Shown here in pieces: positions 10,775 to 22,440 of a stretch of DNA of 64,000 nt. Source of the DNA: Siphonodentalium dalli (Eukaryota; Mollusca; Scaphopoda; Gadilida; Siphonodentaliidae); assembly GCA_032622095.1 (NCBI GenBank), contig CP136065.1, positions 242,957,530 to 243,021,529 of the forward strand, written 5' to 3'. Position 1 is the stretch's first letter; each line of letters starts with the position of its first letter. The translations under genes and the position numbers were made by a program. The notes under the pieces are model-generated. The model had not been told where the DNA came from and did not search any database. It saw nothing but the letters and a program-made list of their open reading frames with translations.

Positions 10775-13700
10775 CTGAAACGAGATAGCAACCGAAAATC
10801 ATGGACCTGAGCATTCTGGAGCGTACATGAACATCACAGCCCTGAGGATTCTGGCATATGCGTACATGCACCCGATCGGAATGTTTGTTTTTGTGTCAAC
10901 TAAAATATGCGGCCATTAACGTTAATAGTGTATCATTTCAAACACCAATGTATGACTTTGGGTAATATTAAGCGATAACATTAACAATCGTAATTTCCGG
11001 TAGCTCTGTTCTGTTCACGCCTCGGATTCTACTTCGCAGATTTACCCCAATGGTGAAGTATATAATTATTTCGTTGGCGAGCATAACTATTTAAAAACTA
11101 TGTTTTGGCATTTTGAACAGGAAATTGGATGCACTTGTGAAATGAAATGAGTGTCAATGCTACTGTAGCTCAACTTGGAGCGTTACTATTTTTATGCTGA
11201 TCAGTAAATAGAACAATGAAGAAGGAACGTCAAAATGATTCAGTAAATGGATTGTATTGTGTAAATGAAATTCTTTCATTTCAACATTTCTCCAATAATA
11301 TGGACTGCAGGGTGTGCCGATGGATTCGAATGTGATATCCATCATGGCTGCATGCCGTCATGTTCTTTTTAAAACTGATTTCACTCAATGAACCTTATGG
11401 AGTTCGGATGAGAGATGTGTGTGGGCCATATTATTTTAGTAATGAAAAGAGTAACATCCAAGATGGCCGCTGGCGACCATGTTTTGACGAAATTCGGAAA
11501 ATATCGTTGGCGCCCATCTAGAGGTCACACCGAATATCCGTTTGAAGTTTTGTGATGATCGAATGAGGGATGTGGCCTGTAGGTTGTGCCAAATGTGTTA
11601 TTGTAAAGAGTAAAATCCTAGATGGCCGCTGGTAGCCATATTTTGTTAACGAATTTCGGGGGAAATCGACGGCTGCCATCGCGAGGCCACCCTGAAAATG
11701 CATATTAAGTTTGGTGATCTGACGAGTGATGTGGTATGTAGGGTATGCCATGGGATTTAGTCACACAAAGAGTAAAATACAAGGTGGCTGCCGGTTGCTG
11801 CCGGTGGCTATGTATTTCAACAAAAATCATTAAAATTCGGTAGCTCCTAATCACGACTCTACATTTACAAAACATGTCTTCGATATGAGGGGGCTGCAGA
11901 GTCGATGGATTCAAATATGAAATCCAAGATGGCAACTGGTGGCCATTTTTCTTTAAGGAATTTCAAAAATAATCGACGTCTCCCATCTAGATGTTACCCC
12001 GAAAATCCGTATGAAGTTTGGTGATGATCGGACGAGGGACGTTGTCTGTATGGTGTGCCGAAGGATTTAGCAATGAAAATAGTAAAATCCGAGATGGCTG
12101 CTAGCGGCCATATTTTAACGAATGTCGGAAATAATCGATGGCTCCAATCTAGAGGTCACCCGGAAGATCTATGAAGTTTGATGGCAATCAGCTGATATGA
12201 GGGCGTTCCAAAGGATTTAGTAATTGAACGAGTAAAATTCACGATGGCGGCCATGTCTTGGAGAAAATCTAGAGGTGATCCGATACATACCCTTACATTT
12301 TCAAAAAAGTTCTGCAATAAATGCAGGGTGTGCCGATGGATTAAAATTTGAAATCCGAAATGGCTGCTAGTGGCATGTTTTTAATAAAACAATCGATGGC
12401 TTCCATCTAGAGGTCACCCCGAATATCCATATGAAGTTTGGTTGGTGATGGTCGGATTAGAGATGCGGCCTGTAGTGTGAGCCAAAGGAAATTGTTGACG
12501 GACGCCAACCAATAGCTCAAGCTTGACTTCGTCGAGTTGAGCTAGAAACAAAAATACCAATATACGCACCAGATACTAAGTTAAGAGCCAATGAACAGAG
12601 TAGTTTGTGATCTTAGCTTCGAAATAAGTTGCTTTTAACTAACGTAAACAAATCGACCATTTGTGTCAAACAAGACAGATCATTTAGTCGTCAAGATGAG
12701 TCATGCTGTGCACTGACCTAAATACACTTGAATACACGAGAACACCCTGGACAATACAGAGATTTGATAAACCAGTCTCGAGACAGGATAGTCCGAACTC
12801 ACGAGGGCCGGAATTATCTCGGTCTGTATCATCAGATGTACACATCGAGTTTGCATCGTTTGGGTGGAAGGTACAATTTTTCACATGGATTTCTTTTATG
12901 CAATAAGCTTTTTATGGAAAATAATTCTCCTTGTCAATTAAGGGGATACTATAGTTTTGTCAAGATGGCCACAGCGAATGCCACCCTACCTCCAGATGAC
13001 CAACAATTACTAATCAGCCATATAATGAATAAACTTCAAATTGTTCAATTATTCTTAGTAAAAAACAAAGATATTGCCATCAGCTGAGAAATTTTAGCTG
13101 TTATAATTTATACACACATTTGTCTCCAAGCTCCAAAGTCAAAATGGTCCTACAAGTGTCTGGCTAGACAAAGTAAACACCATTTTGAGAAGAAACAAGA
13201 ACTTCCCCAGATGTCCAGCTTATGAATATAATACTGTCATCCTGGATAATGAGGTGTCCTCCATTTGCATTGTTTACATTCAAAGGAACTGTTTGTCTTG
13301 GTATAATTTGCTGCATAAATGACAGTGGTTGTGGGGCGTAACATACACGTATAAGATACAATTGGTAAACATGACTGGTAGTGCGGTACTATACATGAAC
13401 ACAATATACTGGTATAGCAACAGTTACGTATCAAGTCAGAATAATGATGAAAATGGCGAACTAACTGATCTACTGAAGAAGGCATAGTTCTCTGAACCAG
13501 TGTGATTTAAGAAGACATATATATATATAAGAACCACTCTGCTGTATATTTTGTACCAGTACCACTCAAAACGAAATTGTTTTATAAGAATATTGACCTC
13601 GGTGCCTAACTCATAAAATAACGAACAATAATAAAACAAAATCGTATTATCGCGAACATTATTTGTCGGCAGCAGCTACGCATGGGGCGGCAATGCTTAC

Positions 13701-16700
13701 AACATAAGATACAACCCCATTCGGCAACATGGTTCCGAATGAAATCGACCAGTATAGACAAACGCATGTCCGATCAAACTTCTGATTATGCCCATAAATA
13801 TATATGGGTTATAAGCTATATCTCAATTAATTCACCTTCAAATATCACAAAACGTAGTTATCTGCAACATGTTTTTATTGCAGTGCACCTCAAATAGATA
13901 TGACCGGAAGTGGACTCATGCATGTAGTCCGCCGTAACATAAGACCTTTTCGCGAAATACGTATGTCCCTAGTTATAAATTTATTTTTATATAGCTATTC
14001 AATATTCTGATGCATGTCATTTTTCTATTTTATGTGATTTGCGTAATCAATCGACATCTTTTAATCTGGCTTTCGACTATATCAGCTATTGTAAAAAAAA
14101 TACATCGAGTATCTGCTGTAAACAGCACCAACCTTCATATATCGAGTGTAATTAAGCAATGAAATTAATTCCAACCACTTACACAAACTGTAAGCATCGA
14201 TTTCACATCCTACAGTTTGCTGATTGAAGGATCGATTTGCTTTCGTGGTCGATTTCCATGTACCTGCCACGAGTTATGAGTAATGCAACACTAACAATAG
14301 AATGTGTTTACAATAGAAATATGGCGACTGGCTAGCTAGAAAAAACTGACACGTTTAATCGACGTTTTTCAAACGATACCAGGAACAATAATCTAAATCA
14401 TTGCTCCCTGGCTCTTAATGGTATGTCACTGATGATAATGGGCTGCATATTAATAATGGTATGTCACTGATGATAATGGGCTGCATATTAATAATGGTAT
14501 ATCACTAATCATAATGGGCTGCATATTAATAATGGTATGTCACTGAACATAATGGGCTGCATATTAATAATGGTATGTCACTGATCATAATGGGCTGTAA
14601 TAATGGTATGTCACTGATCATATTGGGCTGCATATTAATAATGGTATGTCACTGATCATAATGGGCTGCATATTGGTACATTTGAAGTTATAGCTTTGTA
14701 TATTTGAACGCCAAAAACAAGGCCAGAATTTTGCTGATATAGTCGAAGTTTCAAAGTCGCTTTTCTGGCACAAGCGGCGTTTTAGCACACATCTATTGGT
14801 GCCACTCCCTTTAGAAAGATATGCTCAATATATTATCTATATGGTGTTATATCTGTTTCTGTCTGCTTTTTGGAAATAAATGCCAGTTTTCAGCCCGTTC
14901 ATAGAAATTTTTCAAGAAACAGACGTTTCCATCCCCTAAAACGGATATCGGTGAGTACAGTATTAACTTTATAGGGTTGGATTTGGTGATTTCGTAGTAC
15001 ACATGTCAAGCAAGCCATGCATAATGAGGTCCACAGAGGGTGAATTTGGTTATGCTAGCCGCTATGCGGGATAGTGTCACTAAATTCACCCTCTGAGGAC
15101 CTAATTCTGCAAATGACAGACACATTAAACTGAGGCTTGATACCAAGAGAAGGGTATCCTTACTCCGCGACGTGTGACCACACATTTCACGTTGAATGTA
15201 ATGTTGATAGTTCGTACCCACGTTGATCATATAACGTGTGTTTGATAGCTCGTACCCACGTTGATCATATAACGTGTGTTTGATAGCTCGTATCCACGTT
15301 GATCATATAACGTGTGTTTGATAGCTCGTACCCACGTTGATCATATAACGTGTGTTTGATAGCTCGTATCCACGTTGATCATATAACTGTGTTTGATAGC
15401 TCGTACACACGTTGATCATATGACGTATGCGTGATAGTTCGTACCCACGTTAAGCAGACTTTGCCATCGCCTTAACATCGTTTTCAGAATCAAATAATCC
15501 AATATGAACCTATGTGAAAATGATAGGTAGATTATGAACATATCTGCGAGAGGATATGTTGGTCAGTCCGTGTGAGAAACAGAAACAGTTGTACACTGGC
15601 TATTACATCTTCATGTTGTGTCAGAGTATTATGGCAGGTATGTTTATGTGTTTCGTGTTTCATAGACTAACAATGACCCTATACTACACAATTACTTCAA
15701 ATGGGTCATGTCCATTTAAAAAGACGCTAGAGACAACAACCACTTACCATCACACTTATACATCGTGTTGATTATCTTCGCATCCTGGAAGCTGCGGGTG
15801 TTACTCTTTCCTATGGTATTTTGGAAATTAGAATCCTTCGTTACGATTGTATCCCAGCCGTTGGTGCTGAAATACTGTGAGATGGAACACATATGATTAA
15901 AGATACGGTAAACGGTGGCGGAGGATATTGCTGCTAAAATAGTCACATCCGTTAAACTGCCATAAACAGAAAGAATATTACATCATAGACAAATTTTGTT
16001 CTTATACCAATCATAAATATCGAGGATATCGCATGTTGTTGTCATGTTAGTCCTGTGTGTTATCTACATAAAACGACATGTTATGTAAACAAACAATATG
16101 TAAATAGAATGCGATAATCAAAACACTCAACACCGGGGAGACACCAACAATGAACATTTGTTAGAAGTGCCACCAAGCTGTTTATAGCATAGAGTTTACG
16201 TCTCTATAATCTTCGCCTCTCAAAAAGTTGTTTGGTGGATAGTATCGCATTCACATTATCATTATAGTATACTATTAGTAAATTATTGGGGAAATTTTCA
16301 CAATTTGGTAACTGCATGATTTTTTCTAAATTATAACCTATAACGAAGGCCATCGTGCATTTAAAGTGTTTTAATATCTATGTCTTAATGTTTGATTCAC
16401 ATACATGTGGAATTAGAGGCCTTTCAAAACAATCATTATTATATTACATAATTCTTCTGATGCTCATTTATTAATCTGCATAATACGTAAATTAGATAGA
16501 CTTTGTTCTTATTTCTATTGATAATAACTCTCCAGTGATATTTTGCGTGTTGAAACCATTGTTATATAAATATTACGGTCACCGTGAAAGTAATTTTGTC
16601 AACAAAGATCGCCAAATTCAATTCCAAATCAAATGATTTAGTTGTAAATCTGTGTTTTCTGGAATATTTGTCATTGTTCTGACTTTTATAATGTCGATTT

Positions 16701-19700
16701 CCAAGATTTGATCAGAATTTGCTCAGCTATTTGATCATAGAGTGGCTGGCGCTGTAACAATAATGCATATATAACATACATTTAGTTTTTAACATGCGAA
16801 ACACTGGATTATCAATACTAAAAATAATATAATAGACTACATATTTGTCCATGGCATTCCCAGTGACGATGGTTGTAGTCACGTTTTATGATATGTCCCA
16901 TTGCGAAGGGTGCTCATATACTATGTTGAGGAACTGCGTGATCCTGTGCATTCTACTGAATGCTAATCATATTGAACAATTCGGAAGAAATGATCAATTA
17001 TCGTAGTAGATGCAACAAATAATAAAAAGCAAGAGGAAATGTGTTATATCTGAACAAACATTGAACAGACCAAACATTACAATATTAGATCCTACAATGG
17101 AAATTGTCCAAATGAGGGACTGGGTTGTCAAGATAAAAACAGCATAACGCTCATTACTATCATGTCTTGCCATATCTTGCATGTATGTCGAACTGGAAAT
17201 TACATTATTGGTGTTATACGCTTCACTACATATGTAAATGTAAATAGTTAAGTGTGTAGCACCAAGAACGTAATTTCCAGGTCGACTTACATGGCATGAA
17301 TGTCAAGGGCCGACATATATGCTATTGTCGAGCATTGTCGTTTGCATTGGTGCATAAACCAGGTGTGGTACACATAATGCCGACGTCCGGATCGATCATT
17401 CGTCATCCGTCCGTCCGTCGGAGTGTCCAAACGTGCGTCCATATGGGGCGTTCTTCTGTCCGTAGATATTTGCTATCCGATTCGATAAGTTGTGTATTTT
17501 GTATCGAATCGTGTTCATATGTTATTTGCATGTCTACGATGACACACCGGTCACTCTACAGTTGTTGGTGTTGAACGGTTGGTAGGTTTAGAATTTATTA
17601 ACAAATATGTTTTCGGGTTATGTTATGATTAGGAAATGATATATGGAGCCACTCACATATTTCCTGTCTTATACTACATTTCTATGCTTATGGATTTTAA
17701 TTAAATTGTAAACCGCCTATTGAATATGTATATATCATTAGCGTCGATGTCCTATTTTGTGTTTATCAGGTTATTAGTTTGAGCACGTTTAACCCCTTGC
17801 TATCTGATTTGATCAATATTTGTTACTGATTGTGTTTATATATCATGGTACAGTATATGATACACCCCTAACCTGAATAGTGAGTGTCATTTGGTTGATT
17901 TACTTAAAAATATTAACCTCGTCCACCAATTCCGTTGTCGCAATGTGATAACTAAATATTGCCCCCCATCACTCATAATCACATCCAGTTTCACCTGTTT
18001 CGATTGATATCAAATGGTTGGTTTTGAAAATATTAACCCTACCTTTAACCATGACATGATCACAAGCTATCCAGTCGCTCATAACTATCCAAGTAAATGA
18101 TGATATTCCAATAATCTCCACATTATGTGTATACTGAACAGGTGTATTATTACGTTCTAGATCGCTGATTGTGAGTAGTTATGGTTGAATGTATAGGGTA
18201 GGCATCTGCGTCATCGATGCTTATCGTATACCACGAAATGCCACTTCGGGTACTTGCATCAAGTTTAGCGCTAAAACATTTGTTATATTTACTATATCTA
18301 ATACTTACATATCTTCCATAATGCATGACGCTGGAGTAGTCATATGTTGTACCATAGTCGGATACAACTGAAGCGCTGTACGTATAAAACTGGTCTGCGT
18401 TTGTTGGTTCAACGTTCCCGTAATTTATTGTGACAAAAGTCGTCTCGATCTGGACTACACTGTTCATGGATCAATCCGAGTGCATGACCCAATTCATGCA
18501 CGATGAGTTTTTTCTGTATTAAAAAGAGTCATAACATAATGTGCTGACATGTGCATGTATATAATATAATTCATGGAATGACACCGTTTCAAAGGGCGCC
18601 CGTAACATTGTGTTCAAAACCAACATATCCTCACGCAAAATGATCTCGTATATCTCAATACAGCATGTTCTCCCGAAAACCTGCAACATCCTCGCGCAAA
18701 TACGCACATAATCGACCTATAATACGAAATAGGTTAATAATGTGATTACTTAATTCTGAAATAAATAAATAATGGAGTCATGTCTTATTTCGTTTTATGG
18801 CGCGGGCCACATTGAAAATACATGTTAAAGAACGTACACCCGAAACGTTTTGAGTTGGCTTATTTGTGTCATTGTCCGCACATATTATGCTTAGACTCGC
18901 CTCATTATGAGTTATCATATAACTAAAATGCTCTAATTTTTAGCACATTATCGACTCAAAATTAAGCGATTCTAAGTAGATTATCTACCTAAAACAAGTT
19001 CTATTATAAGCAGATAATGTGCGGGTTCATAAAAATGTGATTACTTGATTCTAAAATAAGTAGATAATGGAGTCATGTCTCATTTCGTTTTATGGCGCGG
19101 GCCACATTGAAAATACATGTTAAAGAGCTGATAAAACTGCCTAACGACCATTTATTTCCATTATGGTCCATTCAACGAGCATCATAAATTTCATATGCGA
19201 GTAATATGAATTTCATACTCTATGTATCATATGACCAGAATTGAGTTAATGTTCAAGTGAAGTAATAATACCTTGAAATGCTAATAATATGTTTTTTTAG
19301 TGTAACCATTGCGCTGCATTTCGGCTAAAACATTACAATAATATCATGCAATATAACATTAAAGGGGTACTGTACACAGAGATAGGCAATTTTTTTATTT
19401 ACTACCATTGACATAACTTTCAAGTTAGATTGTGTTCGTGTTATATGAGTTTTGTATAAACCTAATTTAGCGACGAAAATATTGATCTTGGAAATAAAAA
19501 TATTACGATTTCAAACTACGCGCCATGTTTTTGACCTTCACCGGAGAAGACGCGGGTTGCAGGATGAATCGGAAGTTCAATTGATGCCTGCAATCTCTTC
19601 CATCGAACAATCACACCCCCTATACAAATACTTGACGCTTTATGAATCTTGTTTCTTCTCTTTTTTCCAAATTGGTTATTGCGGGACTTCCTTTTGCATG

Positions 19701-22440
19701 TAACATGTTTTGTTCGCAACTCAATAATGTTCGTCGTAAACGGCCGTCGATAAACGACACCCAACATGTGAGATTTCAAGAACGGTAACTCGTAATGGCA
19801 TACTTCAGCCATAAATTCATTTATATTAAATAATTCAAATTGACTTTTATGATAGCCTGTTAACGGAACGTTTTCAGTAGACATCGTCGACTCAAATACG
19901 TTATTTTAAAATATAATATTGATATTAGATCGCAATCGTTACCGGGAATTTATTGAAATTGGCGTACAGTACCCCTTTAACTCCGTAGAAATTCTTCTTT
20001 TTGAGAACGCCGAACTGACTGGTACTGAGAATATTGATACTTGAAATGCTGTACATTCTCCAAAAGAAGATTCAGATCGAGTTGATGTAATTTAGCAATT
20101 GCTCTATGGCATAGTACTCTTAGAACCTACTTGAAATTAATTTGATCACACATAAGACGTAATATAGGAACCACATTAATAAACACATATACAAATGGAC
20201 TTAATTGGTAACGCTCGGTATTATCCACCGCTTTTGAGCAACGGAGGCACGAACGCTGATGCATAAGAGACGGTCATTATTTTTTTGTCCAGGCTGAAAA
20301 AATGACAAAATGCGAATCATGTCAAAACATCCGATTTTGAGAATGTCGATATATGGCTATTAATACCTTTTCGTTTTAAAATGTTTACAAATAATACTCT
20401 AAATCTTTAAGGTATTTGTCAAATATTTAGAGATGAATATTGTGATAATGTGGTTGTGGTTGCTTCATTTCGTCTTACGTACGATCCTATTATACACTAT
20501 GTTATATTTTGGACCTTGTTGCACATGTGATACATGATGTATGCCCCTGTAAAGCCACTGACGGAGTGGAAAATTGTTGGTGAATAACACCACTCTCATC
20601 ATTGTTATGAAAGTGGTTTTATTCACCGACAAAGGGGACTCGTATCCACTGAGTCAACTCGTAACCTCTAGCATTGTCGACTCGTAACCTACATAGTGAT
20701 TTCGTACCCTCCGCTTTTATTTAGACCACAAAACCAAAATGCCAACCAGATATTTACATGACACCATCCAAACACGTGGATACAAGCCGGACCAGTATAT
20801 CAAAATCGGTGAACTTTCTTAGTCGTCTATGTTTTGTTTAAGCATGGATTTATGACCAAAGGGATTGCATAGCAAGCGCTAGTCACTCCGAATATCCGAA
20901 TATCCCTGGTATAATTATACTCTGAAAACATTGGAGACGAACGAACAAAATGTATATGCATACATATTAAGAACCAATTGAGAAAATAAATGGCGATTAT
21001 GGAATGGAATTATTTCCACTCCTTCAGTAAATGATCAGTTTGACGCAGATAATGTGTGGATTTTCGGCTGGGGTGTCAGCATGATGTAATTTTCTGTATC
21101 ACACTGACCATAACTTTAGAACTATAACTGATCTTGTACACTACACAAATCTATTTTAGTTGCATTCCCTGTATTCCTGCATAATGTATGAATGTCTGTA
21201 TATAAACCCTCCCACGGGTTGTGCTATGTATTATACGGTTTATCAGTGGCATGTTGAAGAGTTATTGTAGTCATTGTATGATTGTACTCACGGATACACA
21301 ACCACCGCGCTGTAGAGACATATCCTGACTCCCATTAATCTTTCCTATATACGACCAGCACCTGAATAATAAACAGAACGGGCTGATTGGTCCCAACCGG
21401 TCACGTGATATAATAATGTGTAGCAGAGTAAGTTACAACACGACGTATGCGTATATACTGCTTGAGGCAAACTTCTTTAAATATTATGAGCATGTATTCG
21501 ATATTAGCATTTATGATTAACAGGGGCATGACTAGGGGTCTCAGTTTGGGAATTTACCCCTTCGTCCGGGATTCCCGTTTGCGGCTGGAAATTTTCAAAT
21601 CGTGTCCCAGAGTTTCCAACGGTTGCCACCTAATCTGTAGATGGGATATTCCTATATGATGGTTATATCAATACAAACGTTAAGAGTTTCAAATAGTTTA
21701 CTGATGGTGTAAATGTTTTACTGTTGTCATAGCGGCTAAAACGACGTTAATCCCTCAATCAATAAAGGTCTAGTCTATAGTGAGGTAAAATTACTTGTCC
21801 TCGGACACCCCATGACAAGTTCGGTCATGTCTGGATTTTGATCCGCAGAGACAAATGACGTTTGTACGTCATGACGCCGTATGTGATTTCATTTAGCTAA
21901 CAAATGAAACTGATCTAATATGAACATATGCAGGACCTATTCATAACAACTTATGCGTATAAATAAATACTTTAGTTTTCCATTGTCACATATCGGAAGT
22001 TGTGAAGTAGCAAATTCGTTTCATTGCTGATTTCGCGCTTTTTTGAAACAACTTCCGGAAGTCACGTGATGTTTTCACTAAAAAGTATCGCCCAAAATTG
22101 CAGCTACACGGTATGCTGTAAATTATGTGTGACGTCACAAGTACTTACGCCCACATGTTACAATATATGCGACTGAGCCCGGCGCTGCATGGGTCGTTAT
22201 CAGTGAAATAAGCACATGCCATGTCTTTAACCATGAACTCACCCCAATTCAGATATAATGTTGAGATAGTCTGTCTCGCTGCTTCGCGGCACAAATTGGA
22301 TGCACGTGACAGACTCCCAGTCGGCCATTGATGCAGCGATTACTGCTTTGTCAGCAGCGTCTATGTGACGAGAGAATGTGGTAATGACATGACATGGACA
22401 AGTCGACAATATACAGAACAAAAGTCCACATTTCCGTCGG
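10671..22440 (-). CDS. Astacin-family zinc metalloprotease, five exons, one frameshift
   Basis: Secreted or membrane-associated astacin endopeptidases hydrolyse peptide bonds with a Zn ion held by HExxHxxGxxH and a Met-turn (family knowledge). Five minus-strand exons join in phase: 22243-22360 (possibly to 22440), 21292-21361, 18309-18513, 15748-15874 and 10671-10774. The product runs DWESVTCIQFVPR, then GCWSYIGK, then HELGHALGLIHE, then SVMHYG, then a Cys-rich tail. The four canonical Cys positions (VTC, GCW, GGC, YKC) and the zinc and Met-turn motifs are present. Odd points: one extra T after the zinc motif shifts the frame; the family motif RxDRD reads SPDRD; no signal or propeptide exon was found upstream. 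It may be a recent pseudogene, or the indel may be an assembly error. Confidence 0.88.
11440..12490. repeat. Degenerate tandem array, about 157-bp unit, in astacin intron
   Basis: About seven units are centred near 11462, 11618, 11779, 11930, 12093, 12242 and 12357. Each has 'agatggc(c/t)gctggtggccat', then 'aatcgatggctcccatctagaggtcaccc', then 'tatgaagtttggtgatgatcgg' and 'tgccaaaggatttagtaatg' with substitutions. It lies in the intron between the last two astacin exons. Short open frames across it are by-products. Confidence 0.85.
12491..14415. other. Intronic DNA without recognised feature
   Basis: Part of the astacin intron 10775-15747. Several 60-120 codon frames occur on both strands (for example 12703-13087 plus and 13164-13639 minus), but they overlap each other, have no recognisable domain and lack splice-compatible homology. 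I see no gene. Confidence 0.45.
14416..14672. repeat. 37-bp minisatellite, about 7 copies
   Basis: Unit taatggtatgtcactgatca followed by taatgggctgcatatta, repeated seven times. One unit is short (missing gcatatta) and several carry single substitutions (gatgat, aatcat, gaacat). Confidence 0.95.
15203..15452. repeat. 38-bp minisatellite, about 6-7 copies
   Basis: Unit 'tgatagctcgtacccacg' plus 'ttgatcatataacgtgtgtt'. The last two copies are more diverged (acacacgttgatcatatgac; agttcgtacccacgttaagc). Confidence 0.93.
15748..15874 (-). CDS. Astacin exon: end of catalytic domain
   Basis: The acceptor ctcacag is followed in phase 0 by YFSTNGWDTIVTKDSNFQN. The exon ends IINTMYKCD with donor GATG|GTAAGTGG. 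It matches the astacin segment after the Met-turn (YxFSxNGxxTI... and the final Cys of the domain). The donor leaves one base of the next codon, which fits the exon at 10671-10774. Confidence 0.9.
15955..16170. repeat. Fragment related to the 47456-48483 element
   Basis: The block 'aaactgccataaacagaaag', then 'agacaaattttgttcttata' and 'ccaatc', is shared almost exactly with 48005-48075, followed by weaker similarity (tgtaaacaaacaatatg). It lies in the astacin intron between 15875 and 18308. Confidence 0.7.
16171..18308. other. Intronic DNA without recognised feature
   Basis: Remainder of the astacin intron upstream of exon 15748-15874. A pyrimidine-rich 'cgtcatccgtccgtccgtcgg' tract at about 17401 is the only low-complexity feature noted. 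No further exon is recognised. Confidence 0.45.
18309..18513 (-). CDS. Astacin zinc-site exon with one-base insertion
   Basis: The acceptor ttaatacag is followed in phase 0 by KKLIVHELGHALGLIHEQ, then CSPDRDD. The frame shifts by one within the run TTTT (18435-18438, minus reading GACGACTTTTGTC) and continues as FVTINYGNVEPTNADQFYTY to YDYSSVMHYGRY. The donor is GATAT|GTAAGTAT. Removing one T gives 68 codons and exact phase agreement with both neighbours. The zinc ligands (three His) and catalytic Glu lie before the shift; the Met-turn lies after it. Confidence 0.92.
18666..19030. mobile_element. Foldback element FB, copy D (no nested MITE)
   Basis: The left end is TGTTCTCCCGAAAACCTGC; the right end is near the 'gcagataatgtgcggg' block. 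The core has 'atggcgcgggccacattg' and an inverted pair around 'cttagactcgcctcattatg'. The stretch 19031-19135 repeats part of the core (gatatggagtcatgtct-like, ggcgcgggcc), so the end is rearranged. It lies in the astacin intron. Confidence 0.7.
19359..19980. mobile_element. TTAA-flanked MITE with AGGGGTACTGTAC ends
   Basis: TTAA|AGGGGTACTGTACAC on the left pairs with GCGTACAGTACCCCT|TTAA on the right, 622 bp overall. TTAA target duplication suggests piggyBac-type mobilisation. A 122-codon minus frame (19516-19884) lies wholly inside. I do not recognise the encoded sequence, and no transposase motif is visible. It lies in the astacin intron. Confidence 0.85.
21292..21361 (-). CDS. Astacin small exon
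   Basis: 70 nt between acceptor tttattattcag and donor TATCC|GTGAGTAC. One base completes the previous Gly codon, then 23 codons read CWSYIGKINGSQDMSLQRGG and end CVS. It supplies the second and third canonical astacin Cys and the GC-x-S-Y-x-G-(K/R) block. Its length (1 modulo 3) is exactly what the phases of the flanking exons require. Confidence 0.9.
22243..22440 (-). CDS. Astacin exon: N-terminal part of catalytic domain
   Basis: Secure part: AADKAVIAASMADWESVTCI followed by QFVPRSSETDYLNIISELG, ending GG|GTGAGTTC (22243). This matches the astacin block xxIxxAMxxWExxTCIxFxPR. The 5' boundary is uncertain. A pyrimidine-rich acceptor ending cacatag puts the start at 22360; an alternative acceptor ttactcag puts it at 22440, with HVITTFSRH in frame. 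The upstream exons are not identified. Confidence 0.88.

Noticed and set aside
21447-21659. Plus frame, or a minus-strand astacin exon, in this interval
   Set aside because: The minus reading does not match astacin; the true small exon with correct phase was found at 21292-21361.
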